Below are positions 1 through 15,200 of a stretch of DNA of 64,000 nt, in pieces. This DNA is from Litoditis marina. Its lineage: Eukaryota > Nematoda > Chromadorea > Rhabditida > Rhabditidae. A model generated the notes under the pieces. It had not been told where the DNA came from and made no database searches. It was given only the letters and a program-made list of their open reading frames with translations. A program made the position numbers and the translations under genes. The stretch covers positions 1-64,000 of the forward strand of contig CAXIWQ010000007.1 of NCBI GenBank assembly GCA_964036275.1, read 5' to 3'. Numbering within the stretch: the stretch's first letter is position 1; each line of letters opens with the position of its first letter.

Positions 1-940
1 TACAATCTTCAGATTGACCCGTGAAAACTTCGAAATCCGGCTGATTCAATATCAGCGCGGCCAAAATTCGAACTTTCTGAGTTTCGATACAGAGCTTGTA
101 TACATGAAAAACCTTAAGGACACTGTTACTACTTAATTGGACTATCTCCCCACTTATAGTAACAACTACCATGAAACAATTGACCTATTTACAATCTTCA
201 GATTGACCTGTGAAAACTTCGGAATCCGGCCGATTGAATATCAGCGCGGCCAAAATTCGAACCTTCTGAGTTTTGATACAGAGCTTGTATACATGAAAAA
301 CCTTTAGTACACTGTTACTACTTAATTGGACTATCTCCCCACTTATAGTAACAACTACCATGAAACAATTGGTTTTCTTACAATCTTCAGATTGACCTGT
401 GAAAACTTCGGAATCCGGCCGATTGAATATCAGCGCGGCCAAAATTCGAACCTTCTGAGTTTCGATACAGAGCTTGTATACATGAAAAATCTTTAGTACA
501 CTGTTACTACTCAATTGGACTATCTTCCCACTTATGGTAACAACTACCATGAAACAATTGGTTTTCTTATAATCTTCAGATTGACCTGTGAAAACTTCGG
601 AATCCGGCCGATTGAATATCAGCGCGGCCAAAATTCGAACTTTCTGAGTTTCGATACAGAGCTTGTATACATGAAAAACCTTTAGTACACTGTTACTACT
701 CAATTGAACTATCTTCCCACTTATTGTAACAACTATTATGAAACAATTGGCCTTCGTACAATCTTCAGATTGACCTGTGAAAACTTCGCAATCCGGCCGA
801 TTCAATATCAGCGCGGCCAAAATTCGAACTTTCTTAGTTTCGATACAGAGCTTGTATACATGAAAAACCTTTAGTACGCTGTTACTACTTAATTGGACTA
901 TCTTTCCACTTATAGTAACAACTAACATGAAACAATTGAC

Positions 941-1696
941 CTATTTGCAATCTTCAGGTTGACCGGTGAAAACTTCGGAACCCGGCCGATTGAATATCAG
1001 CGCGGCCAAAATTCGAACTTTCTGAGTTTCGATACAGAGCTTGTATACATGAAAAACCTTCAGTACACTGTTACTACTCAATTGAACTATCTTCCCACTT
1101 ATTGTAACAACTATTATGAAACAATTGGCCTTCGTACAATCTTCAGATTGACCTGTGAAAACTTCGCAATCCGGCCGATTCAATATCAGCGCGGCCAAAA
1201 TTCGAACTTTCTTAGTTTCGATACAGAGCTTGTATACATGAAACACCTTTAGTACGCTGTTACTACTTAATTGGACTATCTTTCCACTTATAGTAACAAC
1301 TAACATGAAACAATTGACCTATTTGCAATCTTCAGGTTGACCGGTGAAAACTTCGGAACCCGGCCGATTGAATATCAGCGCGGCCAAAATTCGAACTTTC
1401 TGAGTTTCGATACAGAGCTTGTATACATGAAAAACCTTCCGTACACTGTTACCACTTAATTGGACTATCTTCCCACTTATTGTAACAACTATTATGAAAC
1501 AATTTGCCTTCGTACAATCTTCAGATTGACCTGTGAAAACTTCGCAATCCGGCCGATTCAATATCAGCGCGGCCAAAATTCGAACTTTCTTAGTTTCGAT
1601 ACAGAGCTTGTATACATGAAACACCTTTAGTACGCTGTTACTACTTAATTGGACTATCTTTCCACTTATAGTAACAACTAACATGAAACAATTGAC
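941..1696. repeat. 378-bp dimeric higher-order repeat, two copies
   Basis: Positions 941-1318 and 1319-1696 are consecutive two-monomer units. Each is one ACCTATTT-class monomer followed by one GCCTTCGT-class monomer. The two units differ by few substitutions (for example CCTTCAGTAC versus CCTTCCGTAC at the monomer joint). This is the shortest higher-order unit in the window. Confidence 0.8.
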
Positions 1697-4614
1697 CTAT
1701 TTGCAATCTTCAGGTTGACCGGTGAAAACTTCGGAACCCGGCCGATTGAATATCAGCGCGGCCAAAATTCGAACTTTCTGAGTTTCGATACAGAGCTTGT
1801 ATACATGAAAAACCTTCCGTACACTGTTACCACTTAATTGGACTATCTTCCCACTTATTGTAACAACTATTATGAAACAATTTGCCTTCGTACAATCTTC
1901 AGATTGACCTGTGAAAACTTCGAAATCCGGCCGATTCAATATCAGCGCGGCCAAAATTCGAACTTTCTGAGTTTCGATACAGAGCTTGTCAACATGAAAA
2001 ACCTTTAGTACACTGTTACTACTCAGTTGGACTATCTCCCCACTTATAGTAACAACCATCATGAAACAATTTGTTTTTTTACAATCTTTAGATTGACCTG
2101 TGAAAACTTCGGAATCCGGCCGATTGAATATCAGCGCGGCCAAAATTCGAACTTTCTGAGTTTCGATACAGAGCTTGTAAACATGAAAAACCTTTAGTAC
2201 GCTGTTACTACTTAATTGGACTATCTTTCCACTTATAGTAACAACTAACTTGAAACAATTGACCTATTTACAATCTTCAGGTTGACCGGTGAAAACTTCG
2301 AAATCCGGCCGATCAGCGCGGCCAAAATTCGAACTTTCTGAGTTTCGATAAAGAGCTTGTATACATGTAAAACCTTTAGTACGCTGTTACTACTCAATTG
2401 GACTATCTTCCCACTTATGGTCACAACTACGATGAAACAATTGGCCTCCTTACAATCTTCAGATTGACCGGTGAAAACTTCGAAATCCGGCCGATTCAAT
2501 ATCAGCGCGGCCAAAATTCGAACTTTCTGAGTTTCGATACAGAGCTTGTATACATGTAAAACCTTTAGTACACTGTTACTACTCAATTGGACTATCTTCC
2601 CACTTATGGTAACAACTACCATGAAACAATTGGCCTCCTTACAATCTTCAGATTGACCGGTGAAAACTTCGAAATCCGGCCGATTCAATATCAGCGCGGC
2701 CAAAATTCGAACTTTCTGAGTTTCGATACAGAGCTTGTATACATGAAAAACCTTTAGGACACTGTTACTACTTAATTGGACTATCTCCCCACTTTTAGTA
2801 ACAACTACCATGAAACAATTGGTTTTCTTACAATCTTCAGATTGACCTGTGAAAACTTCGGAATCCGGCCGATTGAATATCAGCGCGGCCAAAATTCGAA
2901 CCTTCTGAGTTTTGATACAGAGCTTGTCAACATGAAAAACCTTTAGTACACTGTTACTACTCAGTTGGACTATCTCCCCACTTATAGTAACAACCATCAT
3001 GAAACAATTTGTTTTTTTACAATCTTTAGATTGACCTGTGAAAACTTCGGAATCCGGCCGATTGAATATCAGCGCGGCCAAAATTCGAACTTTCTGAGTT
3101 TCGATACAGAGCTTGTATACATGAAAAACCTTCCGTACACTGTTACCACTTAATTGGACTATCTTCCCACTTATTGTAACAACTATTATGAAACAATTTG
3201 CCTTCGTACAATCTTCAGATTGACCTGTGAAAACTTCGCAATCCGGCCGATTCAATATCAGCGCGGCCAAAATTCGAACTTTCTTAGTTTCGATACAGAG
3301 CTTGTATACATGAAACACCTTTAGTACGCTGTTACTACTTAATTGGACTATCTTTCCACTTATAGTAACAACTAACATGAAACAATTGACCTATTTGCAA
3401 TCTTCAGGTTGACCGGTGAAAACTTCGGAACCCGGCCGATTGAATATCAGCGCGGCCAAAATTCGAACTTTCTGAGTTTCGATACAGAGCTTGTATACAT
3501 GAAAAACCTTCCGTACACTGTTACCACTTAATTGGACTATCTTCCCACTTATTGTAACAACTATTATGAAACAATTTGCCTTCGTACAATCTTCAGATTG
3601 ACCTGTGAAAACTTCGAAATCCGGCCGATTCAATATCAGCGCGGCCAAAATTCGAACTTTCTGAGTTTCGATACAGAGCTTGTCAACATGAAAAACCTTT
3701 AGTACACTGTTACTACTCAGTTGGACTATCTCCCCACTTATAGTAACAACCATCATGAAACAATTTGTTTTTTTACAATCTTTAGATTGACCTGTGAAAA
3801 CTTCGGAATCCGGCCGATTGAATATCAGCGCGGCCAAAATTCGAACTTTCTGAGTTTCGATACAGAGCTTGTAAACATGAAAAACCTTTAGTACGCTGTT
3901 ACTACTTAATTGGACTATCTTTCCACTTATAGTAACAACTAACTTGAAACAATTGACCTATTTACAATCTTCAGGTTGACCGGTGAAAACTTCGAAATCC
4001 GGCCGATCAGCGCGGCCAAAATTCGAACTTTCTGAGTTTCGATAAAGAGCTTGTATACATGTAAAACCTTTAGTACGCTGTTACTACTCAATTGGACTAT
4101 CTTCCCACTTATGGTCACAACTACGATGAAACAATTGGCCTCCTTACAATCTTCAGATTGACCGGTGAAAACTTCGAAATCCGGCCGATTCAATATCAGC
4201 GCGGCCAAAATTCGAACTTTCTGAGTTTCGATACAGAGCTTGTATACATGTAAAACCTTTAGTACACTGTTACTACTCAATTGGACTATCTTCCCACTTA
4301 TGGTAACAACTACCATGAAACAATTGGCCTCCTTACAATCTTCAGATTGACCGGTGAAAACTTCGAAATCCGGCCGATTCAATATCAGCGCGGCCAAAAT
4401 TCGAACTTTCTGAGTTTCGATACAGAGCTTGTATACATGAAAAACCTTTAGGACACTGTTACTACTTAATTGGACTATCTCCCCACTTTTAGTAACAACT
4501 ACCATGAAACAATTGGTTTTCTTACAAATCTTCAGATTGACCTGTGAAAACTTCGGAATCCGGCCGATTGAATATCAGCGCGGCCAAAATTCGAACCTTC
4601 TGAGTTTTGATACA
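1375..4614. repeat. 1694-bp higher-order repeat, about 1.9 copies
   Basis: Sequence from about 1375 to 3068 recurs from about 3069 to 4614 at an offset of 1694 bp, which equals nine monomers minus 7 bp. The 7 bp are explained by a short monomer (GGCCGATCAGCGCGG, lacking TCAATAT) present at the equivalent place in both copies (about 2308 and 4002). The shared deletion shows the unit was duplicated after the deletion arose. Ends are approximate because neighbouring monomers are themselves similar. Confidence 0.8.
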
Positions 4615-6300
4615 GAGCTTGTATACATGAAAAACATTTAGTACACTGGTACTACTTAAATGGACTATTTGCCCACTTATAGTAACAACTACCATGAAAC
4701 AATTGGTTTTCTTACAATCTTCAGATTGACCTGTGAAAACTTCGGAATCCGGCCGATTGAATATCAGCGCGGCCAAAATTCGACCCGGCCAAAATTCGAA
4801 CTTTCTGAGTTTCGATACAGAGCTTGTCTACATGAAAAACCTTTAGTACACTGTTACTACTTGATTGGACTATCTTCCCACTTATAGTAACAACTACCAT
4901 GAAACAATTGGTTTTCTTACAATCTTCAGATTGACCTGTGAAAACTTCGGAATCCGGCCGATTGAATATCAGCGCGGCCAAAATTCGAACTTTCTGAGTT
5001 TCGATACAGAGCTTGTATACATGAAAAACCTTTAGTACGCTATTACTACTTAATTGGACTATCTTTCCACTTATAGTAACAACTAACTTGAAACAATTGA
5101 CCTATTTACAATCTTCAGGTTGACCGGTGAAAACTTCGGAATCCGGCCGATTGAATATCAGCGCGGCCAAAATTCGAACCTTCTGAGTTTTGATACAGAG
5201 CTTGTATACATGAAAAACCTTTAGTACACTGGTACTACTTAAATGGACTATCTCTCCACTTATAGTAACAACTACCATGAAACAATTGGTTTTCTTACAA
5301 TCTTCAGATTGACCGGTGAAAACTTCGAAATCCGGCCGATTCAATATCAGCGCGGCCAAAATTCGAACTTTCTGAGTTTCGATACAGAGCTTGTATACAT
5401 GTAAAACCTTTGTACACTGTTACTACTCAATTGGACTATCTTCCCACTTATGGTAACAACTACCATGAAACAATTGGCCTCCTTACAATCTTCAGATTGA
5501 CCGGTGAAAACTTCGAAATCCGGCCGATTCAATATCAGCGCGGCCAAAATTCGAACTTTCTGAGTTTCGATACAGAGCTTGTATACATGAAAAACCTTTA
5601 GGACACTGTTACTACTTAATTGGACTATCTCCCCACTTATAGTAACAACTACCATGAAACAATTGGTTTTCTTACAATCTTCAGATTGACCTGTGAAAAC
5701 TTCGGAATCCGGCCGATTGAATATCAGCGCGGCCAAAATTCGAACCTTCTGAGTTTTGATACAGAGCTTGTATACATGAAAAACCTTTAGTACACTGGTA
5801 CTACTTAAATGGACTATCTGCCCACTTATAGTAACAACTACCATGAAACAATTGGTTTTCATACAATCTTCAGATTGACCTGTGAAAACTTCGGAATCCG
5901 GCCGATTGAATATCAGCGCGGCCAAAATTCGACCCGGCCAAAATTCGAACTTTCTGAGTTTTCTATACAGAGCTTGTCTACATGAAAAACCTTTAGTACA
6001 CTGTTACTACTTGATTGGACTATCTTCCCACTTATAGTAACAACTACCATGAAACAATTGGTTTTCTTACAATCTTCAGATTGACCTGTGAAAACTTCGG
6101 AATCCGGCCGATTGAATATCAGCGCGGCCAAAATTCGAACTTCTGAGTTTCGATACAGAGCTTGTATACATGAAAAACCTTTAGTACGCTATTACTACTT
6201 AATTGGACTATCTTTCCACTTATAGTAACAACTAACTTGAAACAATTGACCTATTTACAATCTTCAGGTTGACCGGTGAAAACTTCGAAATCCGGCCGAT
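4520..6300. repeat. 1149-bp higher-order repeat (six monomers plus 15 bp), about 1.5 copies
   Basis: Position 4741 matches 5890 and position 5041 matches about 6190. The diagnostic marker is an expanded monomer reading GGCCAAAATTCGACCCGGCC followed by AAAATTCG (about 4780 and 5930), which carries 15 extra bases formed by local duplication of the GGCCAAAATTCG segment. The offset of 1149 bp is 6 x 189 + 15. Unit ends are approximate. Confidence 0.7.
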
Positions 6301-9300
6301 TCAATATCAGCGCGGCCAAAATTCGAACTTTTTGAGTTTCGATACAGAGCTGGAATACATGAAAAACCTTTAGTACACTGTTACTACTCAATTGGACTAT
6401 CTTTCCACTTATGGTCACAACTACCATGAAACAATTGGCCTCCTTACAATCTTCAGATTGACCGGTGAAAACTTCGAAATCCGGCCGATTCAATATCAGC
6501 GCGGCCAAAATTCGAACTTTCTGAGTTTCGATACAGAGCTTGTATACATGTAAAACCTTCAGTACACTGTTACTACTCAATTGGACTATCTTCCCACTTA
6601 TGGTCACAACTACCATGAAACAATTGGCCTCCTTACAATCTTCAGATTGACCGGTGAAAACTTCGAAATCCGGCCGATTCAATATCAGCGCGGCCAAAAT
6701 TCGAACTTTCTGAGTTTCGATACAGAGCTTGTATACATGTAAAACCTTCAGTACACTGTTACTACTCAATTGGACTATCTTCCCACTTATGGTCACAACT
6801 ACCATGAAACAATTGGCCTCCTTACAATCTTCAGATTGACCGGTGAAAACTTCGAAATCCGGCCGATTCAATATCAGCGCGGCCAAAATTCGAACTTTCT
6901 GAGTTTCGATACAGAGCTTGTATACATGAAAAACCTTAAGTACACTGTTACTACTCAATTGGACTATCTTCCCACTTATGGTCACAACTACCATGAAACA
7001 ATTGGCCTCCTTACAATCTTCAGATTGACCTGTGAAAACTTCGAAATCCGGCCGATTCAATATCAGCGCGGCCAAAATTCGAGCTTTCTGAGTTTCGATA
7101 CAGAGCTTGTATACATGAAAAACCTTTAGTACACTTTTACTTCTCAATTGGACTATCTTCCCACTTATTGTAACAACTATTATGAAACAATTGGCCTTCG
7201 TACAATCTTCAGATTGACCTGTGAAAACTTCGAAATCCGGCCGATTCAATATCAGCGCGGCCAAAATTCGAACTTTCTGAGTTTTGATACAGAGCTTGTA
7301 TACATGTAAAACCTTTAGTACACTGTTACTTTTCAATTAGACTATCTTCCCACTTATGGTCACAACTACCATGAATCAATTGGTTTTCTTACAATCTTCA
7401 GATTGACCTGTGAAAACTTCGGAATCCGGCCGATTGAATATCAGCGCGGCCAAAATTCGAACTTTCTGAGTTTCGATACAGAGCTTGTATACATGTAAAA
7501 CCTTTAGTACACTGTTACTACTCAATTGGACTATCTTTCCACTTATGGTCACAACTATTATGAAACAATTGGCCTTCGTACAATCTTCAGATTGACCTGT
7601 GAGAACTTCGGAATCCGGCCGATTGAATATCAGTGCGGCCAAAATTCGAACTTTCTGAGTTTCGATACAGAGCTTGTATACATGAAAAACCTTCCGTACA
7701 CTGTTACCACTTAATTGAACTATCTTCCCACTTATTGTAACAACTATTATGAAACAATTGGTTTCCTTACAATCTTCAGATTGACCTGTGAAAACTTCGG
7801 AATCCGGCCGATTGAATATCAGCGCGGCCAAAATTGGAACTTTCTGAGTTTCGATACAGAGCTTGTATACATGAAAAACCTGTAGTACACTGTTACTACT
7901 CAATTGGACCATCTCCCCACTTATAGTAACAACTACCATGAAACAATTGGTTTTCTTACAATCTTCAGATTGACCTGTGAAAACTTCGGAATCCGGCCGA
8001 TTGAATATCAGCGCGGCCAAAATTCGAACTTTCTGAGTTTCGATACAGAGCTTGTATACATGAAAAACCTTTAGTACACTGTTACTACTTAATTGGACTA
8101 TCTTTCCACTTATGGTCACAACTATTATGAAACAATTGGCCTTCGTACAATCTTCAGATTGACCTGTGAGAACTTCGGAATCCGGCCGATTGAATATCAG
8201 TGCGGCCAAAATTCGAACTTTCTGAGTTTCGATACAGAGCTTGTATACATGAAAAACCTTCCGTACACTGTTACCACTTAATTGAACTATCTTCCCACTT
8301 ATTGTAACAACTATTATGAAACAATTGGTTTCCTTACAATCTTCAGATTGACCTGTGAAAACTTCGGAATCCGGCCGATTGAATATCAGCGCGGCCAAAA
8401 TTGGAACTTTCTGAGTTTCGATACAGAGCTTGTATACATGAAAAACCTTTAGTACACTGTTACTACTTAATTGGACTATCTTTCCACTTATGGTAACAAC
8501 TACCATGAAACAATTGGTTTTCTTACAATCTTCAGATTGACCTGTGAAAAGTTCGGAATCCGGCCGATTGAATATCAGCGCGGCCAAAATTCGAACTTTC
8601 TGAGTTTCGATACAGAGCTTGTATACATGAAAAACCTTTAGTACGCTATTACTACTTAATTGGACTATCTTTCCACTTATAGTAACAACTAACTTGAAAC
8701 AATTGACCTATTTACAATCTTCAGGTTGACCGGTGAAAACTTCGAAATCCGGCCGATTCAATATCAGCGCGGCCAAAATTCGAACTTTTTGAGTTTCGAT
8801 ACAGAGCTGGAATACATGAAAAACCTTTAGTACACTGTTACTACTCAATTGGACTATCTTTCCACTTATGGTCACAACTACCATGAAACAATTGGCCTCC
8901 TTACAATCTTCAGATTGACCGGTGAAAACTTCGAAATACGGCCGATTCAATATCAGCGCGGCCAAAATTCGAACTTTCTGAGTTTCGATACAGAGCTTGT
9001 ATACATGTACAACCTTCAGTACACTGTTACTACTCAATTGGACTATCTTCCCACTTATGGTCACAACTACCATGAAACAATTGGCCTCCTTACAATCTTC
9101 AGATTGACCGGTGAAAACTTCGAAATCCGGCCGATTCAATATCAGCGCGGCCAAAATTCGAACTTTCTGAGTTTCGATACAGAGCTTGTATACATGTAAA
9201 ACCTTCAGTACACTGTTACTACTCAATTGGACTATCTTCCCACTTATGGTCACAACTACCATGAAACAATTGGCCTCCTTACAATCTTCAGATTGACCGG

Positions 9301-10885
9301 TGAAAACTTCGAAATCCGGCCGATTCAATATCAGCGCGGCCAAAATTCGAACTTTCTGAGTTTCGATACAGAGCTTGTATACATGAAAAACCTTAAGTAC
9401 ACTGTTACTACTCAATTGGACTATCTTCCCACTTATGGTCACAACTACCATGAAACAATTGGCCTCCTTACAATCTTCAGATTGACCTGTGAAAACTTCG
9501 AAATCCGGCCGATTCAATATCAGCGCGGCCAAAATTCGAGCTTTCTGAGTTTCGATACAGAGCTTGTATACATGAAAAACCTTTAGTACACTTTTACTTC
9601 TCAATTGGACTATCTTCCCACTTATTGTAACAACTATTATGAAACAATTGGCCTTCGTACAATCTTCAGATTGACCTGTGAAAACTTCGAAATCCGGCCG
9701 ATTCAATATCAGCGCGGCCAAAATTCGAACTTTCTGAGTTTTGATACAGAGCTTGTATACATGTAAAACCTTTAGTACACTGTTACTTCTCAATTAGACT
9801 ATCTTCCCACTTATGGTCACAACTACCATGAAACAATTGGTTTTCTTACAATCTTCAGATTGACCTGTGAAAACTTCGGAATCCGGCCGATTGAATATCA
9901 GCGCGGCCAAAATTCGAACTTTCTGAGTTTCGATACAGAGCTTGTATACATGTAAAACCTTTAGTACACTGTTACTACTCAATTGGACTATCTTTCCACT
10001 TATGGTCACAACTATTATGAAACAATTGGCCTTCGTACAATCTTCAGATTGACCTGTGAGACTTCGGAATCCGGCCGATTGAATATCAGTGCGGCCAAAA
10101 TTCGAACTTTCTGAGTTTCGATACAGAGCTTGTATACATAAAAACCTTCCGTACACTGTTACCACTTAATTGAACTATCTTCCCACTTATTGTAACAACT
10201 ATTATGAAACAATTGGTTTCCTTACAATCTTCAGATTGACCTGTGAAAACTTCGGATCCGGCCGATTGAATATCAGCGCGGCCAAAATTGAACTTTCTGA
10301 GTTCGATACAGAGCTTGTATACATGAAAAACCTGTAGTACACTGTTACTACTCAATTGGACCATCTCCCCACTTATAGTAACAACTACCATGAAACAATT
10401 GGTTTTCTTACAATCTTCAGATTGACCTGTGAAAACTTCGGAATCCGGCCGATTGAATATCAGCGCGGCCAAAATTCGAACTTCTGAGTTTCGATACAGA
10501 GCTTGTATACATGAAAAACCTTTAGTACACTGTTACTACTTAATTGGACTATCTTTCCACTTATGGTCACAACTATTATGAAACAATTGGCCTTCGTACA
10601 ATCTTCAGATTGACCTGTGAGAACTTCGGAATCCGGCCGATTGAATATCAGTGCGGCCAAAATTCGAACTTTCTGAGTTTCGATACAGAGCTTGTATACA
10701 TGAAAAACCTTCCGTACACTGTTACCACTTAATTGAACTATCTTCCCACTTATTGTAACAACTATTATGAAACAATTGGTTTCCTTACAATCTTCAGATT
10801 GACCTGTGAAAACTTCGGAATCCGGCCGATTGAATATCAGCGCGGCCAAAATTGGAACTTTCTGAGTTTCGATACAGAGCTTGTA
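6135..10885. repeat. 2457-bp higher-order repeat (13 monomers), two copies
   Basis: Position 6181 aligns with 8638 (TTAGTACGCTATTAC), and the open frames 6251-7336 and 8708-9793 have the same length and nearly the same translation. The offset is exactly 13 x 189. The second copy has several single-base deletions between about 10,050 and 10,500 that the first copy lacks, shifting its tail by 6 bp, and it diverges after about 10,885. A shorter 567-bp repetition (7526 versus 8093) is nested inside the unit. Confidence 0.85.
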
Positions 10886-12271
10886 TACATGAAAAAACCT
10901 GTAGTACACTGTTACTACTCAATTGGACCATCTCCCCACTTATAGTAACAACTACCATGAAACAATTGGTTTCTTACAATCTTCAGATTGACCTGTGAAA
11001 ACTTCGGAATCCGGCCGATTGAATATCAGCGCGGCCAAAATTCGAACTTTCTGAGTTTCGATACAGAGCTTGTATACATGAAAAACCTTTAGTACACTGT
11101 TACTACTTAATTGGACTATCTTTCCACTTATGGTAACAACTACCATGAAACAATTGGTTTTCTTACAATCTTCAGATTGACCTGTGAAAAGTTCGGAATC
11201 CGGCCGATTGAATATCAGCGCGGCCAAAATTCGAACTTTCTGAGTTTCGATACAGAGCTTGTATACATGAAAAACCTTTAGTACGCTGTTACTACTTAAT
11301 TGGACTATCTTTCCACTTATTGTAACAACTATTATGAAACAATTGGCCTTCGTACAATCTTCAGATTGACCTGTGAAAACTTCGGAATCCGGCCGATTGA
11401 ATATCAGCGCGGCCAAAATTCGAACTTTCTGAGTTTCGATACAGAGCTTGTATACATGTAAAACCTTTAGTGCACTGTTACTACTCAATTGGACTACCTT
11501 CCCACTTATTGTAACAACTATTATGAAACAATTGGCCTTCGTACAATCTTCAGATTGACCTGTGAAAACTTCGGAATCCGGCCGATTGAATATCAGCGCG
11601 GCCAAAATTCGAACTTTCTGAGTTTCGATACAGAGCTTGTATACATGTAAAACCTTTAGTACACTGTTACTACTCAATTGGACTATCTTCCCACTTATGG
11701 TCACAACTATTATGAAACAATTGGCCTTCGTACAATCTTCAGATTGACCTGTGAGAACTTCGGAATCCGCCGATTGAATATCAGCGCGGCCAAAATTCGA
11801 ACTTTCTGAGTTTCGATACAGAGCTTGTATACATGAAAAACCTTTAGTACACTGTTACTACTCAATTGGACTATCTTCCCACTTATTGTAACAACTATTA
11901 TGAAACAATTGGCCTTCGTACAATCTTCAGATTGACCTGTGAAAACTTCGAAATCCGGCCGATTCAATATCAGCGCGGCCAAAATTCGAACTTTCTGAGT
12001 TTCGATACAGAGCTTGTATACATGAAAAACCTTTAGTACGCTGTTACTACTTAATTTGACTATCTTTCCACTTATAGTAACAACTAACATGAAACAATTG
12101 ACCTATTTACAATCTTCAGGTTGACCGGTGAAAACTTCGGAATCCGGCCGATTCAATATCAGCGCGGCCAAAATTCGAACTTTCTGAGTTTGATACAGAG
12201 CTTGTATACATGAAAAACCTTCAGTACACTGTTACTACTCAATTGGACTATCTTCCCACTTATGGTCACAA

Positions 12272-15200
12272 CTACCATGAAACAATTGGCCTCCTTACAA
12301 TCTTCAGATTGACGGTGAAAACTTCGAAATCCGGCCGATTCAATATCAGTGCGGCCAAAATTCGAACTTTCTGAGTTTCGATACAGAGCTTGTATACATG
12401 AAAAACCTTTAGTACACTGTTACTACTCAATTGGACTATCTTTCCACTTATGGTCACAACTACCATGAAACAATTGGCCTCCTTACAATCTTCAGATTGA
12501 CCGGTGAAAACTTCGAAATCCGGCCGATTCAATATCAGCGCGGCCAAAATTCGAACTTTCTGAGTTTCGATACAGAGCTTGTATACATGTAAAACCTTCA
12601 GTACACTGTTACTACTCAATTGGACTATCTTCCCACTTATGGTCACAACTACCATGAAACAATTGGCCTCCTTACAATCTTCAGATTGACCGGTGAAAAC
12701 TTCGAAATCCGGCCGATTCAATATCAGCGCGGCCAAAATTCGAACTTTCTGAGTTTCGATACAGAGCTTGTATACATGAAAAACCTTTAGTACACTGTTA
12801 CTACTCAATTGGACTATCTTCCCACTTATTGTAACAACTATTATGAAACAATTGGCCTTCGTACAATCTTCAGATTGACCTGTGAAAACTTCGAAATCCG
12901 GCCGATTCATTATCAGCGCGGCCAAAATTCGAGCTTTCTGAGTTTCGATACAGAGCTTGTATACATGAAAAACCTTTAGTACACTGTTACTACTCAATTG
13001 GACTATCTTCCCACTTATTGTAACAACTATTATGAAACAATTGGCCTTCGTACAATCTTCAGATTGACCTGTGAAAACTTCGAAATCCGGCCGATTCATT
13101 ATCAGCGCGGCCAAAATTCGAGCTTTCTGAGTTTCGATACAGAGCTTGTATACATGAAAAACCTTTAGTACACTGTTACTACTCAATTGGACTATCTTCC
13201 CACTTATTGTAACAACTATTATGAAACAATTGGCCTTCTTACAATCTTCAGATTGACCTGTGAAAACTTCGGAATCCGGCCGATTGAATATCAGCGCGGC
13301 CAAAATTCGAACTTTCTGAGTTTCGATACAGAGCTTGTATACATGTAAAACCTTTAGTACACTGTTACTACTCAATTGGACTATCTTCCCACTTATGGTC
13401 ACAACTATTATGAAACAATTGGCCTTCGTACAATCTTCAGATTGACCTGTGAGAACTTCGGAATCCGGCCGATTGAATATCAGTGCGGCCAAAATTCGAA
13501 CTTTCTGAGTTTCGATACAGAGCTTGTATACATGAAAAACCTTCCGTACACTGTTACCACTTAATTGAACTATTTTCCCACTTATTGTAACAACTATTAT
13601 GAAACAATTGGTTTCCTTACAATCTTCAGATTGACCTGTGAAAACTTCGGAATCCGGCCGATTGAATATCAGCGCGGCCAAAATTGGAACTTTCTGAGTT
13701 TCGATACAGAGCTTGTATACATGAAAAACCTGTAGTACACTGTTACTACTCAATTGGACCATCTCCCCACTTATAGTAACAACTACCATGAAACAATTGG
13801 TTTTCTTACAATCTTCAGATTGACCTGTGAAAACTTCGGAATCCGGCCGATTGAATATCAGCGCGGCCAAAATTCGAACTTTCTGAGTTTCGATACAGAG
13901 CTTGTATACATGAAAAACCTTTAGTACACTGTTACTACTCAGTTGGACTATCTCCCCACTTATTGTAACAACTATTATGAAACAATTGGCCTTCTTACAA
14001 TCTTCAGATTGACCTGTGAAAACTTCGGAATCCGGCCGATTGAATATCAGCGCGGCCAAAATTCGAACTTTCTGAGTTTCGATACAGAGCTTGTATACAT
14101 GTAAAACCTTTAGTACACTGTTACTACTCAATTGGACTATCTTCCCACTTATGGTCACAACTATTATGAAACAATTGGCCTTCGTACAATCTTCAGATTG
14201 ACCTGTGAGAACTTCGGAATCCGGCCGATTGAATATCAGTGCGGCCAAAATTCGAACTTTCTGAGTTTCGATACAGAGCTTGTATACATGAAAAACCTTC
14301 CGTACACTGTTACCACTTAATTGAACTATTTTCCCACTTATTGTAACAACTATTATGAAACAATTGGTTTCCTTACAATCTTCAGATTGACCTGTGAAAA
14401 CTTCGGAATCCGGCCGATTGAATATCAGCGCGGCCAAAATTGGAACTTTCTGAGTTTCGATACAGAGCTTGTATACATGAAAAACCTGTAGTACACTGTT
14501 ACTACTCAATTGGACCATCTCCCCACTTATAGTAACAACTACCATGAAACAATTGGTTTTCTTACAATCTTCAGATTGACCTGTGAAAACTTCGGAATCC
14601 GGCCGATTGAATATCAGCGCGGCCAAAATTCGAACTTTCTGAGTTTCGATACAGAGCTTGTATACATGAAAAACCTTTAGTACACTGTTACTACTTAATT
14701 GGACTATCTTTCCACTTATGGTCACAACTACCATGAAACAATTGGCCTCCTTACAATCTTCAGATTGACCGGTGAAAACTTCGGAATCCGGCCGATTGAA
14801 TATCAGCGCGGCCAAAATTCGAACTTTCTGAGTTTCGATACAGAGCTTGTATACATGAAAAACCTTTAGTACACTGTTACTACTCAGTTGGACTATCTCC
14901 CCACTTATTGTAACAACTATTATGAAACAATTGGCCTTCTTACAATCTTCAGATTGACCTGTGAAAACTTCGGAATCCGGCCGATTGAATATCAGCGCGG
15001 CCAAAATTCGAACTTTCTGAGTTTCGATACAGAGCTTGTATACATGTAAAACCTTTAGTACACTGTTACTACTCAATTGGACTATCTTCCCACTTATGGT
15101 CACAACTATTATGAAACAATTGGCCTTCGTACAATCTTCAGATTGACCTGTGAGAACTTCGGAATCCGGCCGATTGAATATCAGTGCGGCCAAAATTCGA

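Noticed and set aside
600..660. CENP-B box-like motif in the monomer
   Set aside because: TTTCGATACAGAG matches only the first half of the consensus; the essential CGGG end is missing in all monomer classes I checked.
2245..3378. Series of minus-strand ORFs of 121-693 codons along the array as candidate repeat proteins
   Set aside because: They start and stop only where ACCTATTT monomers bring a TAG or single-base indels break phase; monomer differences are mostly non-synonymous and no domain or expression signal is visible.
13376..13564. Recurring 62-codon plus-strand ORFs ending in a TACCACTTAA context
   Set aside because: They are the other strand of the satellite, arising once per suitable monomer, with no independent support.
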